Positions 38,600-46,016 of a stretch of DNA of 64,000 nt are shown one piece after another. Positions within the stretch are counted from its first letter, which is position 1. The number at the start of each line of letters is the position of its first letter. Made by a program: the position numbers and the translations under genes. Origin of the DNA: Rheinheimera maricola (GTDB lineage Bacteria; Pseudomonadota; Gammaproteobacteria; Enterobacterales; Alteromonadaceae); contig NZ_JAERPS020000001.1 of the NCBI RefSeq assembly GCF_016918075.2, forward strand, positions 992,001 through 1,056,000, in the 5' to 3' direction. A model generated the notes under the pieces. It searched no databases. It was not told the origin of the DNA and worked only from the letters and a program-made list of their open reading frames with translations.

Positions 38600-38614
38600 A
38601 ACTGTCAGACAGTT
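38600..38614. promoter_or_regulatory. palindrome in the yghU/hydrolase divergent region
   Basis: AACTGT-CAG-ACAGTT is a perfect inverted repeat with a 3-base centre. Its ACTGTCAG core recurs at 38722-38729 near the other gene, so both may be sites for one regulator. Confidence 0.4.
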
Positions 38615-38765
38615 ATGGGCGGATAACGGCATAAATTCAAGCATAACAATATGATCCAACAAGAGGTTTTAGCACTAAGACATACCTAATTCGAATATGT
38701 CGCTGACACCATAGGCCATACACTGTCAGTCTGCTTACGCCAACAAGGTGATACGGTTCAACAAG

Positions 38766-39686
38766 ATGATTAAAAACAGAAACATTAAACAGCTAGCAGC
38801 AATGCTTTGTGCCGCTGTATTAGCCAGCTGTGCTGCCCCCATACCTGAACGCGTTTCGGCAGGATCTGAAAGCGTTACCACCGCTGTCAGCATGCCGGTT
38901 AATGTCAGTTACAGTAGCCTGCTAGCAGAAGCACAAGCCGATAATAGCCTGAAGCTGGCGTATGGCAATGAGCCGCTGCAGTTTGGCCGCTTATACTTGC
39001 CACCAGAAACGACGACTGCTGCGGCGACACCGTTACTGGTTTTTATTCACGGCGGCTGCTGGTTAAATGCCTATGATATGGTTCACAGCACCGCATTTAG
39101 TCAGGCCGTAGCAAAGGCGGGCATCGCAGTATGGTCGCTGGAGTACCGTCGTAGCGGCGATGCTGGAGGCGGCTGGCCAGGCAGCCTGGACGATGTGTTG
39201 GCTGGTTTAGCATTCGCCCGGCAGAATTTAGCGACACTAGTGCCAGGCGTTACACTGGACCAGCATAATATTGTGCTGGCGGGGCACTCGGCGGGTGGTC
39301 AGTTGGCATTGTTAGCGGGTGCACAGCAGCAGGGCGCGCAGCGCAACGCGGTACGTGGCGTTATTGGTTTGGCCGCTATTACCAATTTGCTAACCTACGC
39401 TCAGGGTGGTAACAGTTGCCAGCGCGCCACCACGCAATTTATGGCCGGTACACCACAGCAATGGCCGGGGCGTTATCTGTTGGCCAGCCCGGCAATGCAA
39501 CCGGCACCGGCGAAAAGCTTGTTGTTACAGGGCAGCAACGATAGCATAGTACCTGTTGATCAGGCCAGCGACAGCGGTATGCCATACCGTTTAGTGGAAG
39601 AGGCCGGCCATTTTGACTGGATCCACCCGCAAACCAAGGCCTATACACAGTTTTTAGCCACGCTAATGGAGTTAGTAGCACAGTGA
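38766..39686 (+). CDS. predicted lipoprotein alpha/beta hydrolase, kynurenine formamidase-like
   Basis: A 306-residue protein with a lipoprotein signal (VLASC, Cys22) and an esterase-type alpha/beta hydrolase domain. The oxyanion motif FIHGGCW ends at 99, the nucleophile is Ser175 in AGHSAGGQLA, the acid Asp259 in GSNDSIVP and the His282 in EAGHFDW. The HGG(C)W loop and the GTGA overlap with kynureninase suggest N-formylkynurenine hydrolysis, but export to the envelope would be unusual for that step, so another esterase role is possible. ATG 38766 is weakly supported; GTG 38748 in the same frame is an alternative and keeps the lipobox. Confidence 0.78.
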   Translation: MIKNRNIKQLAAMLCAAVLASCAAPIPERVSAGSESVTTAVSMPVNVSYSSLLAEAQADNSLKLAYGNEPLQFGRLYLPPETTTAAATPLLVFIHGGCWLNAYDMVHSTAFSQAVAKAGIAVWSLEYRRSGDAGGGWPGSLDDVLAGLAFARQNLATLVPGVTLDQHNIVLAGHSAGGQLALLAGAQQQGAQRNAVRGVIGLAAITNLLTYAQGGNSCQRATTQFMAGTPQQWPGRYLLASPAMQPAPAKSLLLQGSNDSIVPVDQASDSGMPYRLVEEAGHFDWIHPQTKAYTQFLATLMELVAQ

Positions 39687-40942
39687 GCAACGCAGTAAAC
39701 CAAACCCTAAGCTACCGTGATCTGCAACAGCGTGATCTGCAGGATGTGCTGGCCAGCAAACGCCAGGCATTTTTATTGCCCGAGAACTCTATTTACCTGG
39801 ACGGTAATTCGCTTGGTGCCATGCCTAAGGCAGCGGCAGAGCGCGCCCAGCAGGTGTTGTTAACAGAATGGGCAGAAGATCTGATTAAAAGCTGGAACAG
39901 TCACAACTGGATTGATTTACCGCTGCAGGTAGGTAATAAAATTGGCCGTTTAATTGGCGCGGCGGACGGACAGGTTATTTGCTGCGACTCGACCTCAGTA
40001 AACTTATTTAAAGTACTGGCCAGCGCCATGTTAATGCAACCGGGGCGCAGTGTGGTGCTGTCGCAGGCGGGTAACTTTCCTACCGATTTATACATGGTAG
40101 AAGGCCTCGCCAGCCTGCTGGGCAGCCAGCATTGCCAGTTGCAGCTGGTCGAAGACAGCGCATTAGAACAGGCCATAACCACAGATGTGGCGGTAATGCT
40201 GCTGACACAGGTTGATTTTCGCAGCGGCCGCTTACTGGATATGCAGCACCTTACTCAGCTGGCGCATGCTAACGGTGTGCTGGTTATTTGGGATTTAGCC
40301 CACAGCGCCGGAGCCTTGCCCATTGAACTGGATAACTGCGAGGTAGATTTTGCCGTTGGCTGTGGTTACAAATACCTGAACGGTGGCCCGGGCGCGCCGG
40401 CGTTTTTGTATGCTGCCAAGCGCCATCATGCCGCCCTTTGTCAGCCATTGAGCGGTTGGATGGGGCACAGCAACCCGTTTAGCTTTAACCATCGTTATGA
40501 AAAATCTGCCGACATCAAGCAGTTTTTAACCGGCACACCGCCAGTGTTATCAATGAGTGTGTTAGATACAGCCTTAGATGTGTTCCATGATGTGGATATG
40601 ACGCAACTGCGCGATAAATCTTTAGCCCTAAGCCGCAATTTTGCTCAGTTGGTGGCGCAACACGACTGCCTGCAAGATTTAGCCTTAATTACGCCGCTAA
40701 CCGATCAGCAGCGCGGCAGTCAGTTGGCGTATCAGCATCCGGATGCGTATGCCTTGTGTCAGGCTCTGATCAAGCAGGGCGTCATTGCCGATTTTCGCGC
40801 GCCGAATATTCTGCGACTGGGCTTTACGCCGCTGTATCTGCGCTTTATCGATATGTGGACCGCGGTTGAGATCCTGGCTGATATCGTGCGTACCGCTGAA
40901 TATAAAAAAGCAGAATATGCCGTTAAGCAAAAGGTTACCTAG
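39683..40942 (+). CDS. kynU: kynureninase
   Basis: A 419-residue PLP enzyme of aminotransferase fold I that splits kynurenine (or 3-hydroxykynurenine) into anthranilate (or 3-hydroxyanthranilate) and alanine. YLDGNSLGAMP near 38, STSVNLFKVL near 103, WDLAHSAGA (203-211) and the PLP Lys230 in GCGYKYLNGGPGAP are diagnostic. The GTG start overlaps the hydrolase stop (GTGA). The next gene starts on its stop codon. Tryptophan 2,3-dioxygenase is not nearby, so the pathway is incomplete within the window. Confidence 0.95.
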   Translation: MSNAVNQTLSYRDLQQRDLQDVLASKRQAFLLPENSIYLDGNSLGAMPKAAAERAQQVLLTEWAEDLIKSWNSHNWIDLPLQVGNKIGRLIGAADGQVICCDSTSVNLFKVLASAMLMQPGRSVVLSQAGNFPTDLYMVEGLASLLGSQHCQLQLVEDSALEQAITTDVAVMLLTQVDFRSGRLLDMQHLTQLAHANGVLVIWDLAHSAGALPIELDNCEVDFAVGCGYKYLNGGPGAPAFLYAAKRHHAALCQPLSGWMGHSNPFSFNHRYEKSADIKQFLTGTPPVLSMSVLDTALDVFHDVDMTQLRDKSLALSRNFAQLVAQHDCLQDLALITPLTDQQRGSQLAYQHPDAYALCQALIKQGVIADFRAPNILRLGFTPLYLRFIDMWTAVEILADIVRTAEYKKAEYAVKQKVT

Positions 40943-42111
40943 TGCTAAGCATAAAATGGCTGTACAGCTTGCAGCAGGTAACCGCCGCGCAGTGGGATCC
41001 GTTGTTTGGTGCTGCTATAGCTGGCGATAACCCGTTTTGCCGCCATGGATTTTTACTGGCACTAGAGCAGGGAGGCAGTGTCGATGCCGGCAACAGCCAG
41101 CATAATACCGGCTGGATTAGCCAGCATTTAACCTTGTGGCAGGGTGATACGCTGGTAGCCGCCGTGCCGGGTTATATAAAAAGCCACTCGTACGGTGAAT
41201 ACCTGTTCGACTGGCAAATTGCCGATGCCTACCGTCAATTTAATTTACCGTATTATCCAAAATGGCTTGCCGCCATTCCGTTTACGCCCGTGAGCGGGCC
41301 CCGATTAGGCATGCTGAATACGGTTGAAAGCGAAACTGTGTTGGCTTTAGTGTGTGAGGCACTGCAACAAGGCCTGAGTGAGCAACGTTTTTGCCGTGTG
41401 CAGTGGCTGTATACCAGCGCAGCGTTGCAACATAGCCTTAGTCAGAAGGGCTTTTTAGCCCGTCATGATGTGCAGTTTTTATGGCACAACGCCGGTTACA
41501 ACCAGTTTGATGACTATTTGCAGCGGTTAACTGCACGCAAGCGCAAGCAAATCCGGCACGAGCGCGACAGCAGTGCGGGCTTTCACATCAGAACGCTGCA
41601 CGGCAGCGAGCTAAGCGCAGCGCACTGGCAGGCGATAACCCACTGTTACCAGGCAACCTACTTAAAACGCTCTGGTCATATAGGTTATATAAGCGCCGAC
41701 AGCTTTATACAGTTAGGTGCAAGCATGGCAGACAATATAGTGGTATTTGCCGCCTTTGCTGACAGTACCTCAGAGGATATGTTGGCCATGGCACTGTGTT
41801 TTAGCAGTAGCGATACCTTGTATGGCCGCTACTGGGGCGCACTGGTCGATGCCGACTGCCTGCATTTCGAACTGTGCTACTACCAGGGTATTGCCTACTG
41901 CATTGCGCAGCGGCTTAACTACTTTGACGCCGGAGCCCAGGGCGAGCACAAGCTAAAACGCGGCTTTGAGCCGGTAACGCGTTATGGTAGTTACTGCTTT
42001 GCCGACACACCGCTAAGCAGCGCCATTACTGACTATTTCCGGCAAGAAACAGCTCACCTTAGCCACTACAGCGCCGAAGCAATTCAGGCTTTACCGTTTA
42101 AGCATCTGTAG
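40942..42111 (+). CDS. COG3146/DUF482 family predicted N-acyltransferase
   Basis: A 389-residue protein of the GNAT/FemAB-like DUF482 group. NPFCRHGFLLALEQGGSV near the start, KSHSYGEYLFDW, the ARKRKQIRHER segment near 197 and the C-terminal DAGAQGEHKLKRGFEP are strongly conserved family blocks. Members are annotated as predicted N-acyltransferases; the substrate is unknown. It starts at a GTG that overlaps the kynU stop by one base, so it is translated from the same mRNA. No link between this family and kynurenine metabolism is known to me. Confidence 0.88.
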   Translation: MLSIKWLYSLQQVTAAQWDPLFGAAIAGDNPFCRHGFLLALEQGGSVDAGNSQHNTGWISQHLTLWQGDTLVAAVPGYIKSHSYGEYLFDWQIADAYRQFNLPYYPKWLAAIPFTPVSGPRLGMLNTVESETVLALVCEALQQGLSEQRFCRVQWLYTSAALQHSLSQKGFLARHDVQFLWHNAGYNQFDDYLQRLTARKRKQIRHERDSSAGFHIRTLHGSELSAAHWQAITHCYQATYLKRSGHIGYISADSFIQLGASMADNIVVFAAFADSTSEDMLAMALCFSSSDTLYGRYWGALVDADCLHFELCYYQGIAYCIAQRLNYFDAGAQGEHKLKRGFEPVTRYGSYCFADTPLSSAITDYFRQETAHLSHYSAEAIQALPFKHL

Positions 42112-42270
42112 CGGCTATTTTTAAGTCATTTACTACTTGGTCTATCAATGTACCTTATACTGCGAAGCCAGCATAAATTTAGAGCACGCTTTTTCGTGGA
42201 TCAAGATTGCAAAAACAACACTTTCTGGTTAGATTGAATAACGTTTACAGCAGAACTACAGGAAGTCAAA

Positions 42271-42663
42271 ATGAAAAAGTGGACAAGTGCAATAATTGCG
42301 GCCGCGCTAATGTCAACAGGTGTAAGTGCTAATACACAAGACTATAAGTTAGTTACCGTCGCGGGCTATCTTAACTTTTATTTGTTGAACCTGAATGCTT
42401 GTGAAGACTTTCATCCATCAGTTCGCTCTGCAGCTTATGACGCAGAGAAAAACCTCTACCCATTGCTGGACAAACTGTACAACAAAATGGGTGGTGTTGA
42501 CGGAGCCAACCAGAAGTTAGTTGCTGATATTGTGATGAAGCGGCGTAATATGTTAAACGCACAAATTACCGACGGCGATTTTACCATTGAACATTGCCAG
42601 GCTATTGTGAAGATTTTAAGCGAAGATGGTTTAGATAAAACGTTACTTAGCGCATTAAACTAA
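42271..42663 (+). CDS. small secreted protein of unknown function
   Basis: A 130-residue protein with a clear signal peptide (MKKWTSAIIAAALMSTGVSA, cut near 21). The mature part is mostly helical and has two Cys (in NACEDF and EHCQAI) that could form one disulfide in the periplasm. I do not recognise the family. It has its own upstream gap of about 160 bases and a strong terminator, so it is a monocistronic gene. Nothing in its neighbours explains its role. Confidence 0.7.
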   Translation: MKKWTSAIIAAALMSTGVSANTQDYKLVTVAGYLNFYLLNLNACEDFHPSVRSAAYDAEKNLYPLLDKLYNKMGGVDGANQKLVADIVMKRRNMLNAQITDGDFTIEHCQAIVKILSEDGLDKTLLSALN

Positions 42664-42680
42664 ATAACGTTGTTAGACTT

Positions 42681-42714
42681 AAAACCGCCAGCGTAATGCT
42701 GGCGGTTTTGTTTG
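42681..42714 (+). terminator. terminator after the small secreted protein gene
   Basis: AAAACCGCCAGC (42681-42692) pairs perfectly with GCTGGCGGTTTT (42698-42709) around GTAAT, then GTTTGG. Confidence 0.93.
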
Positions 42715-42793
42715 GCGTGTATGTCGATATTTACGCTAATGCCAGTACTGATTATGGTGAACAGGCAACCGGTGTTATTGTCAGGAGTGGGTT

Positions 42794-43573
42794 TTGCTGA
42801 ATGTATCAGCTGTTTCTCTTTCGCTTGGTGGTCAGGCGGTGTTGCATGACATTAATTTTGCTCTAACACGAGGCGAGTTTGTTGGCGTTATTGGCCCCAA
42901 TGGCGCGGGTAAAAGTAGCTTGCTACGCGTTTTACATCGTGAACATGTGCCGCAAAGCGGTAAAATCATATTAAAGCATAAGTCGTTGCAACAATTTAGC
43001 GCTGTTGACCTTGCACGTACCGTCGCGGTGGTAAGCCAAAGTCCGCCGCCGCTCTTTGCGCTGAGCGTACAACAAGTAGCAACAATGGGGTTGTTGCCAC
43101 ATAAAAGCTGGTTTCAATTAAACAGTAGCCACGATATTAAGCAGATCAGCCTGGCGTTAGATAAAGTTGGGCTAAAGGCTAAAACCACGCAAGCTGTAGA
43201 TACGCTATCGGGTGGTGAATTACAGCGATTGCACATTGCCAGAGCTCTGGTGCAACAACCAGCATTGTTGTTACTGGATGAGCCGACAAACCATTTGGAT
43301 GTGCAGTATCAACATCAGGTGTTGCAATTGGTTCGTAGCCTTGCCATACCAGCACTCGCCTGTTTACATGATCTAAACTTGGCAGCGTTATACTGTGATA
43401 AAATTCTCTTGCTAGACAAAGGTCGGCAAATCGCCTTTGGTTCTCCAGAGCAGGTGCTGCAAAGCGGGTTAATACAGCAAGTGTTTGGGGTTGCCTGTGA
43501 CATTGCTTATCATCCACAACTGAAAAAGTTACAGGTAACGTTCCTACCACATCTGGGTCTTAGCACATGTTGA
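42794..43573 (+). CDS. btuD: cobalamin ABC transporter ATPase BtuD-like
   Basis: A 259-residue FecE/BtuD-type ABC ATPase. Walker A is GPNGAGKSS, the Q loop VSQSPPPLF, the signature LSGGELQRLHIARAL and Walker [12 protein letters not shown]. It powers the BtuC permease encoded next, with a 7-base overlap. The start is TTG with AGGAG at 42783-42787, six bases upstream; no ATG in frame lies near the domain start. The cobalamin assignment comes from cobO and btuF in the same operon; alone it could be a haem or siderophore ATPase. Confidence 0.85.
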   Translation: MLNVSAVSLSLGGQAVLHDINFALTRGEFVGVIGPNGAGKSSLLRVLHREHVPQSGKIILKHKSLQQFSAVDLARTVAVVSQSPPPLFALSVQQVATMGLLPHKSWFQLNSSHDIKQISLALDKVGLKAKTTQAVDTLSGGELQRLHIARALVQQPALLLLDEPTNHLDVQYQHQVLQLVRSLAIPALACLHDLNLAALYCDKILLLDKGRQIAFGSPEQVLQSGLIQQVFGVACDIAYHPQLKKLQVTFLPHLGLSTC

Positions 43574-44574
43574 AGCATCACGTTCGGCCAAATTTTACCG
43601 CTGTAATGGCCACCTCTTTGTTACTGCTACTGTTTAGCATGTTTTTTAGCTTGACGTTTGGTAGTGTCAACCTAAGCATAAACGCTACATTTAACACGCT
43701 GATAGGAAGCTCGGCACAGTCTGAATTGGCCCATAGCATAGTTTGGCAGATCCGTTTACCAAGGCTACTTTGCGCTATGCTGGTTGGCGCAGGTTTGGCC
43801 ATTAGCGGAGCGGTGTTACAAAATGCCAGCCGCAATCCCCTGGCAGATCCATATTTATTTGGTTTGATGGCGGGTGCGGGGCTAGGTGCAACGCTGGTCA
43901 GTGTGGTACTGCCACCACAGCTAGTGAGTATGGCGCTTGGGGCGTTTGCGGGGGCTCTATTTGCCGTGGCGTTAGTATTTACAGTATGTGCAGGACAACA
44001 GTGGCGTAAAGTTGAAATTACCTTGCTAGCGGGTGTCGCAGTGTCGTTTATGTTAAGCGCAATCAGCAGCTTTATTTTGTATTTCGCCGAACCATTTGCA
44101 GCAAACCGTATAATGTTCTGGTTAATGGGCAGTCTAAGCCGTACCGACTGGTACAGTGTATTGTTGCTAGCACCGGTAACCTTATTGGTATTTACTCTGG
44201 CGCTTGCGCTGCGCCGTCAATTAGATGCACTACTGCTAAGTGATGATTGTGCGCGTACGCTGGGCGTTAATACTTTGCGGCTGCGATTGATACTGCTGCT
44301 GTCTACCGCCTTACTGACCGCCTGTATTGTATCACAGTGTGGTGGTATAGCCTTTGTCGGCTTGATGATCCCGCATATTGTCAGACATTTTTTTGGTGTC
44401 ACCTCTAGTCGCCTATTACTGGGATGTGCCGTGGTAGGGGCGTTATTTATGATCTGGGTAGATAACCTTGCCCGTACTGTGCTGCCGCAGCAAGAGATCC
44501 CGCTGGGCGTGATTACGTCATTAGCGGGTAGTGTGTTTTTTCTTATTATTATGCGCCGGCAACGGCTACAGTGA
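43567..44574 (+). CDS. btuC: cobalamin ABC transporter permease BtuC-like
   Basis: A 335-residue FecCD-family permease with about nine to ten membrane helices. IVWQIRLPRLLCAMLVGAGL, SGAVLQNASRNPLADPYLFG and CGGIAFVGLMIPHIVRH are the family blocks, and the last of these contacts the ATPase. The ATG overlaps btuD by 7 bases. The following cobO begins 6 bases after its stop. Substrate assignment to B12 rests on context. Confidence 0.88.
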   Translation: MLKHHVRPNFTAVMATSLLLLLFSMFFSLTFGSVNLSINATFNTLIGSSAQSELAHSIVWQIRLPRLLCAMLVGAGLAISGAVLQNASRNPLADPYLFGLMAGAGLGATLVSVVLPPQLVSMALGAFAGALFAVALVFTVCAGQQWRKVEITLLAGVAVSFMLSAISSFILYFAEPFAANRIMFWLMGSLSRTDWYSVLLLAPVTLLVFTLALALRRQLDALLLSDDCARTLGVNTLRLRLILLLSTALLTACIVSQCGGIAFVGLMIPHIVRHFFGVTSSRLLLGCAVVGALFMIWVDNLARTVLPQQEIPLGVITSLAGSVFFLIIMRRQRLQ

Positions 44575-44580
44575 CGAACT

Positions 44581-45186
44581 ATGAGTATTGATGATCAAAA
44601 ACAGCAACGCCACCGCGAGCGTCAAAAGCGGTTAAAAACGCAAGTAGATCAAGCTGTCGCTGCGGCAACAGACGAAAAAGGACTATTACTAGTAATAACC
44701 GGTAATGGTAAAGGTAAATCTACTTCTGGTTTTGGTACGGTAGCCAGAGCTGTAGGGCATGGCCTGCGTGCTGGCGTGGTGCAATTTATTAAAGGTGGTT
44801 GGGACTGCGGCGAACGTAACTTATTACAGCAACACGGTGTTCAGTTTGCCGTAATGGCGACGGGCTTTACTTGGGATACTCAAGATAAACAAGCCGATAT
44901 TGCCGCAGCTGAGTTAGTGTGGCAGCAAGCCGAGGTTTTTCTGGCAGACTCCACTATTGATCTGGTGTTGCTCGATGAGCTGACCTATATGCTTAGCTAT
45001 CATTACTTGCCGTTGGAGCGGGTCGAGCAAGCGCTGCAAAACCGTCCACTATCACAACATGTGGTTATCACAGGCCGTGCTTGTCATCGTCGGCTAATTG
45101 AACTGGCCGACACAGTAAGTGAAGTACAAAACATTAAACATGCGTTTGATAATGGCATTAAAGCACAGCGGGGCCTTGACTGGTGA
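44581..45186 (+). CDS. cobO: cob(I)alamin adenosyltransferase (CobA/BtuR type)
   Basis: A 201-residue CobA/CobO/BtuR protein that transfers the adenosyl group of ATP to cob(I)alamin. The P-loop is GNGKGKSTSGFG from residue 41; GVVQFIKGGWDCGER and LVLLDELTYML follow. The charged N-terminal tail (HRERQKRLK) is typical. Its place between btuC and btuF suggests that imported corrinoids are adenosylated on entry. The GTGA overlap with btuF shows tight coupling. Confidence 0.93.
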   Translation: MSIDDQKQQRHRERQKRLKTQVDQAVAAATDEKGLLLVITGNGKGKSTSGFGTVARAVGHGLRAGVVQFIKGGWDCGERNLLQQHGVQFAVMATGFTWDTQDKQADIAAAELVWQQAEVFLADSTIDLVLLDELTYMLSYHYLPLERVEQALQNRPLSQHVVITGRACHRRLIELADTVSEVQNIKHAFDNGIKAQRGLDW

Positions 45187-46016
45187 GATTATGGTTACTG
45201 CTATTGTGTTGCTTAAGCGCGGCAGTGCAGGGCGCCGAGCAGCGTATTATTGCCCTGGCACCCCATATTACCGAAATGTTGTATGCCATAGGTGCCGGAG
45301 ATAGTGTGGTTGGCGTAAGTGATTACAGTGACTATCCTGCTCAGGCGCGCGCGCTGCCTAGCGTTGCTAGTTTTGCTGGCATTAACCTGGAAGCCATATT
45401 GGCACTAAAACCAAATTTAGTTATTGCCTGGCGTAGTGGAAATCCACCGGCTGATATAAAACGGTTGCAGCACTTTGGCATCAATGTGGTTTTTTCTGAC
45501 CCTATAACCCTCGATGATATTGCCACTGAACTACGTTTATTCGGTGAGCTCACTGGCCATCAGATACAAGCAGATGCTGAAGCTGCTCGCTTTAGCCATC
45601 AATTGCAGCAATTACGTACTACTTATCAGCATAAAACGCCTTTGAGGGTGTTTTTCGCAATGTCGACAGCACCGCTCAGCACTGTAGCAAACAAGGCCTG
45701 GCCACAACAGATGCTAACACTTTGCGGGGCCGACAATCCTTTTGCAACAGCAAAGGGTGACTATCCGCAGGTGGGTATTGAGCAGGTTGTTACTGCAGAG
45801 CCGGAGCTTATCATTCAGCCACTGCGCACTGATACAAAACCAGATTTGATGTACTGGCATCGTTTTACCGTGATACCTGCAGTGAAACACGGCAGGTTTT
45901 TATCAGTAAATGCCGATCATTTATATAGAACTACGCCCCGTACTTTGCTGGGGATACAGCAGCTGTGCCAGGGCATTGACAGCTATCGCGATTTAACTAT
46001 TAATGCTGCTCATTAA
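45183..46016 (+). CDS. btuF: cobalamin-binding periplasmic protein BtuF-like
   Basis: A 277-residue class III substrate-binding protein. A signal peptide (1 to about 18, LSAAVQGAE) precedes RIIALAPHITEMLYAIGAG and VVGVSDYSDYPAQA, which strongly resemble BtuF. LKPNLVIAW and GADNPFA also fit. It delivers B12 to BtuCD in the periplasm. The GTG start overlaps cobO by 4 bases. Its 3' end overlaps the convergent kinase gene by 24 bases, so the two transcripts are antisense there. Confidence 0.9.
   Translation: MRLWLLLLCCLSAAVQGAEQRIIALAPHITEMLYAIGAGDSVVGVSDYSDYPAQARALPSVASFAGINLEAILALKPNLVIAWRSGNPPADIKRLQHFGINVVFSDPITLDDIATELRLFGELTGHQIQADAEAARFSHQLQQLRTTYQHKTPLRVFFAMSTAPLSTVANKAWPQQMLTLCGADNPFATAKGDYPQVGIEQVVTAEPELIIQPLRTDTKPDLMYWHRFTVIPAVKHGRFLSVNADHLYRTTPRTLLGIQQLCQGIDSYRDLTINAAH

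Noticed and set aside
42715-42793. Possible cobalamin riboswitch before btuD
   Set aside because: Only 79 bases lie between the upstream terminator and the start codon, and no B12-box-like element is seen; a cobalamin riboswitch needs roughly 200 bases.
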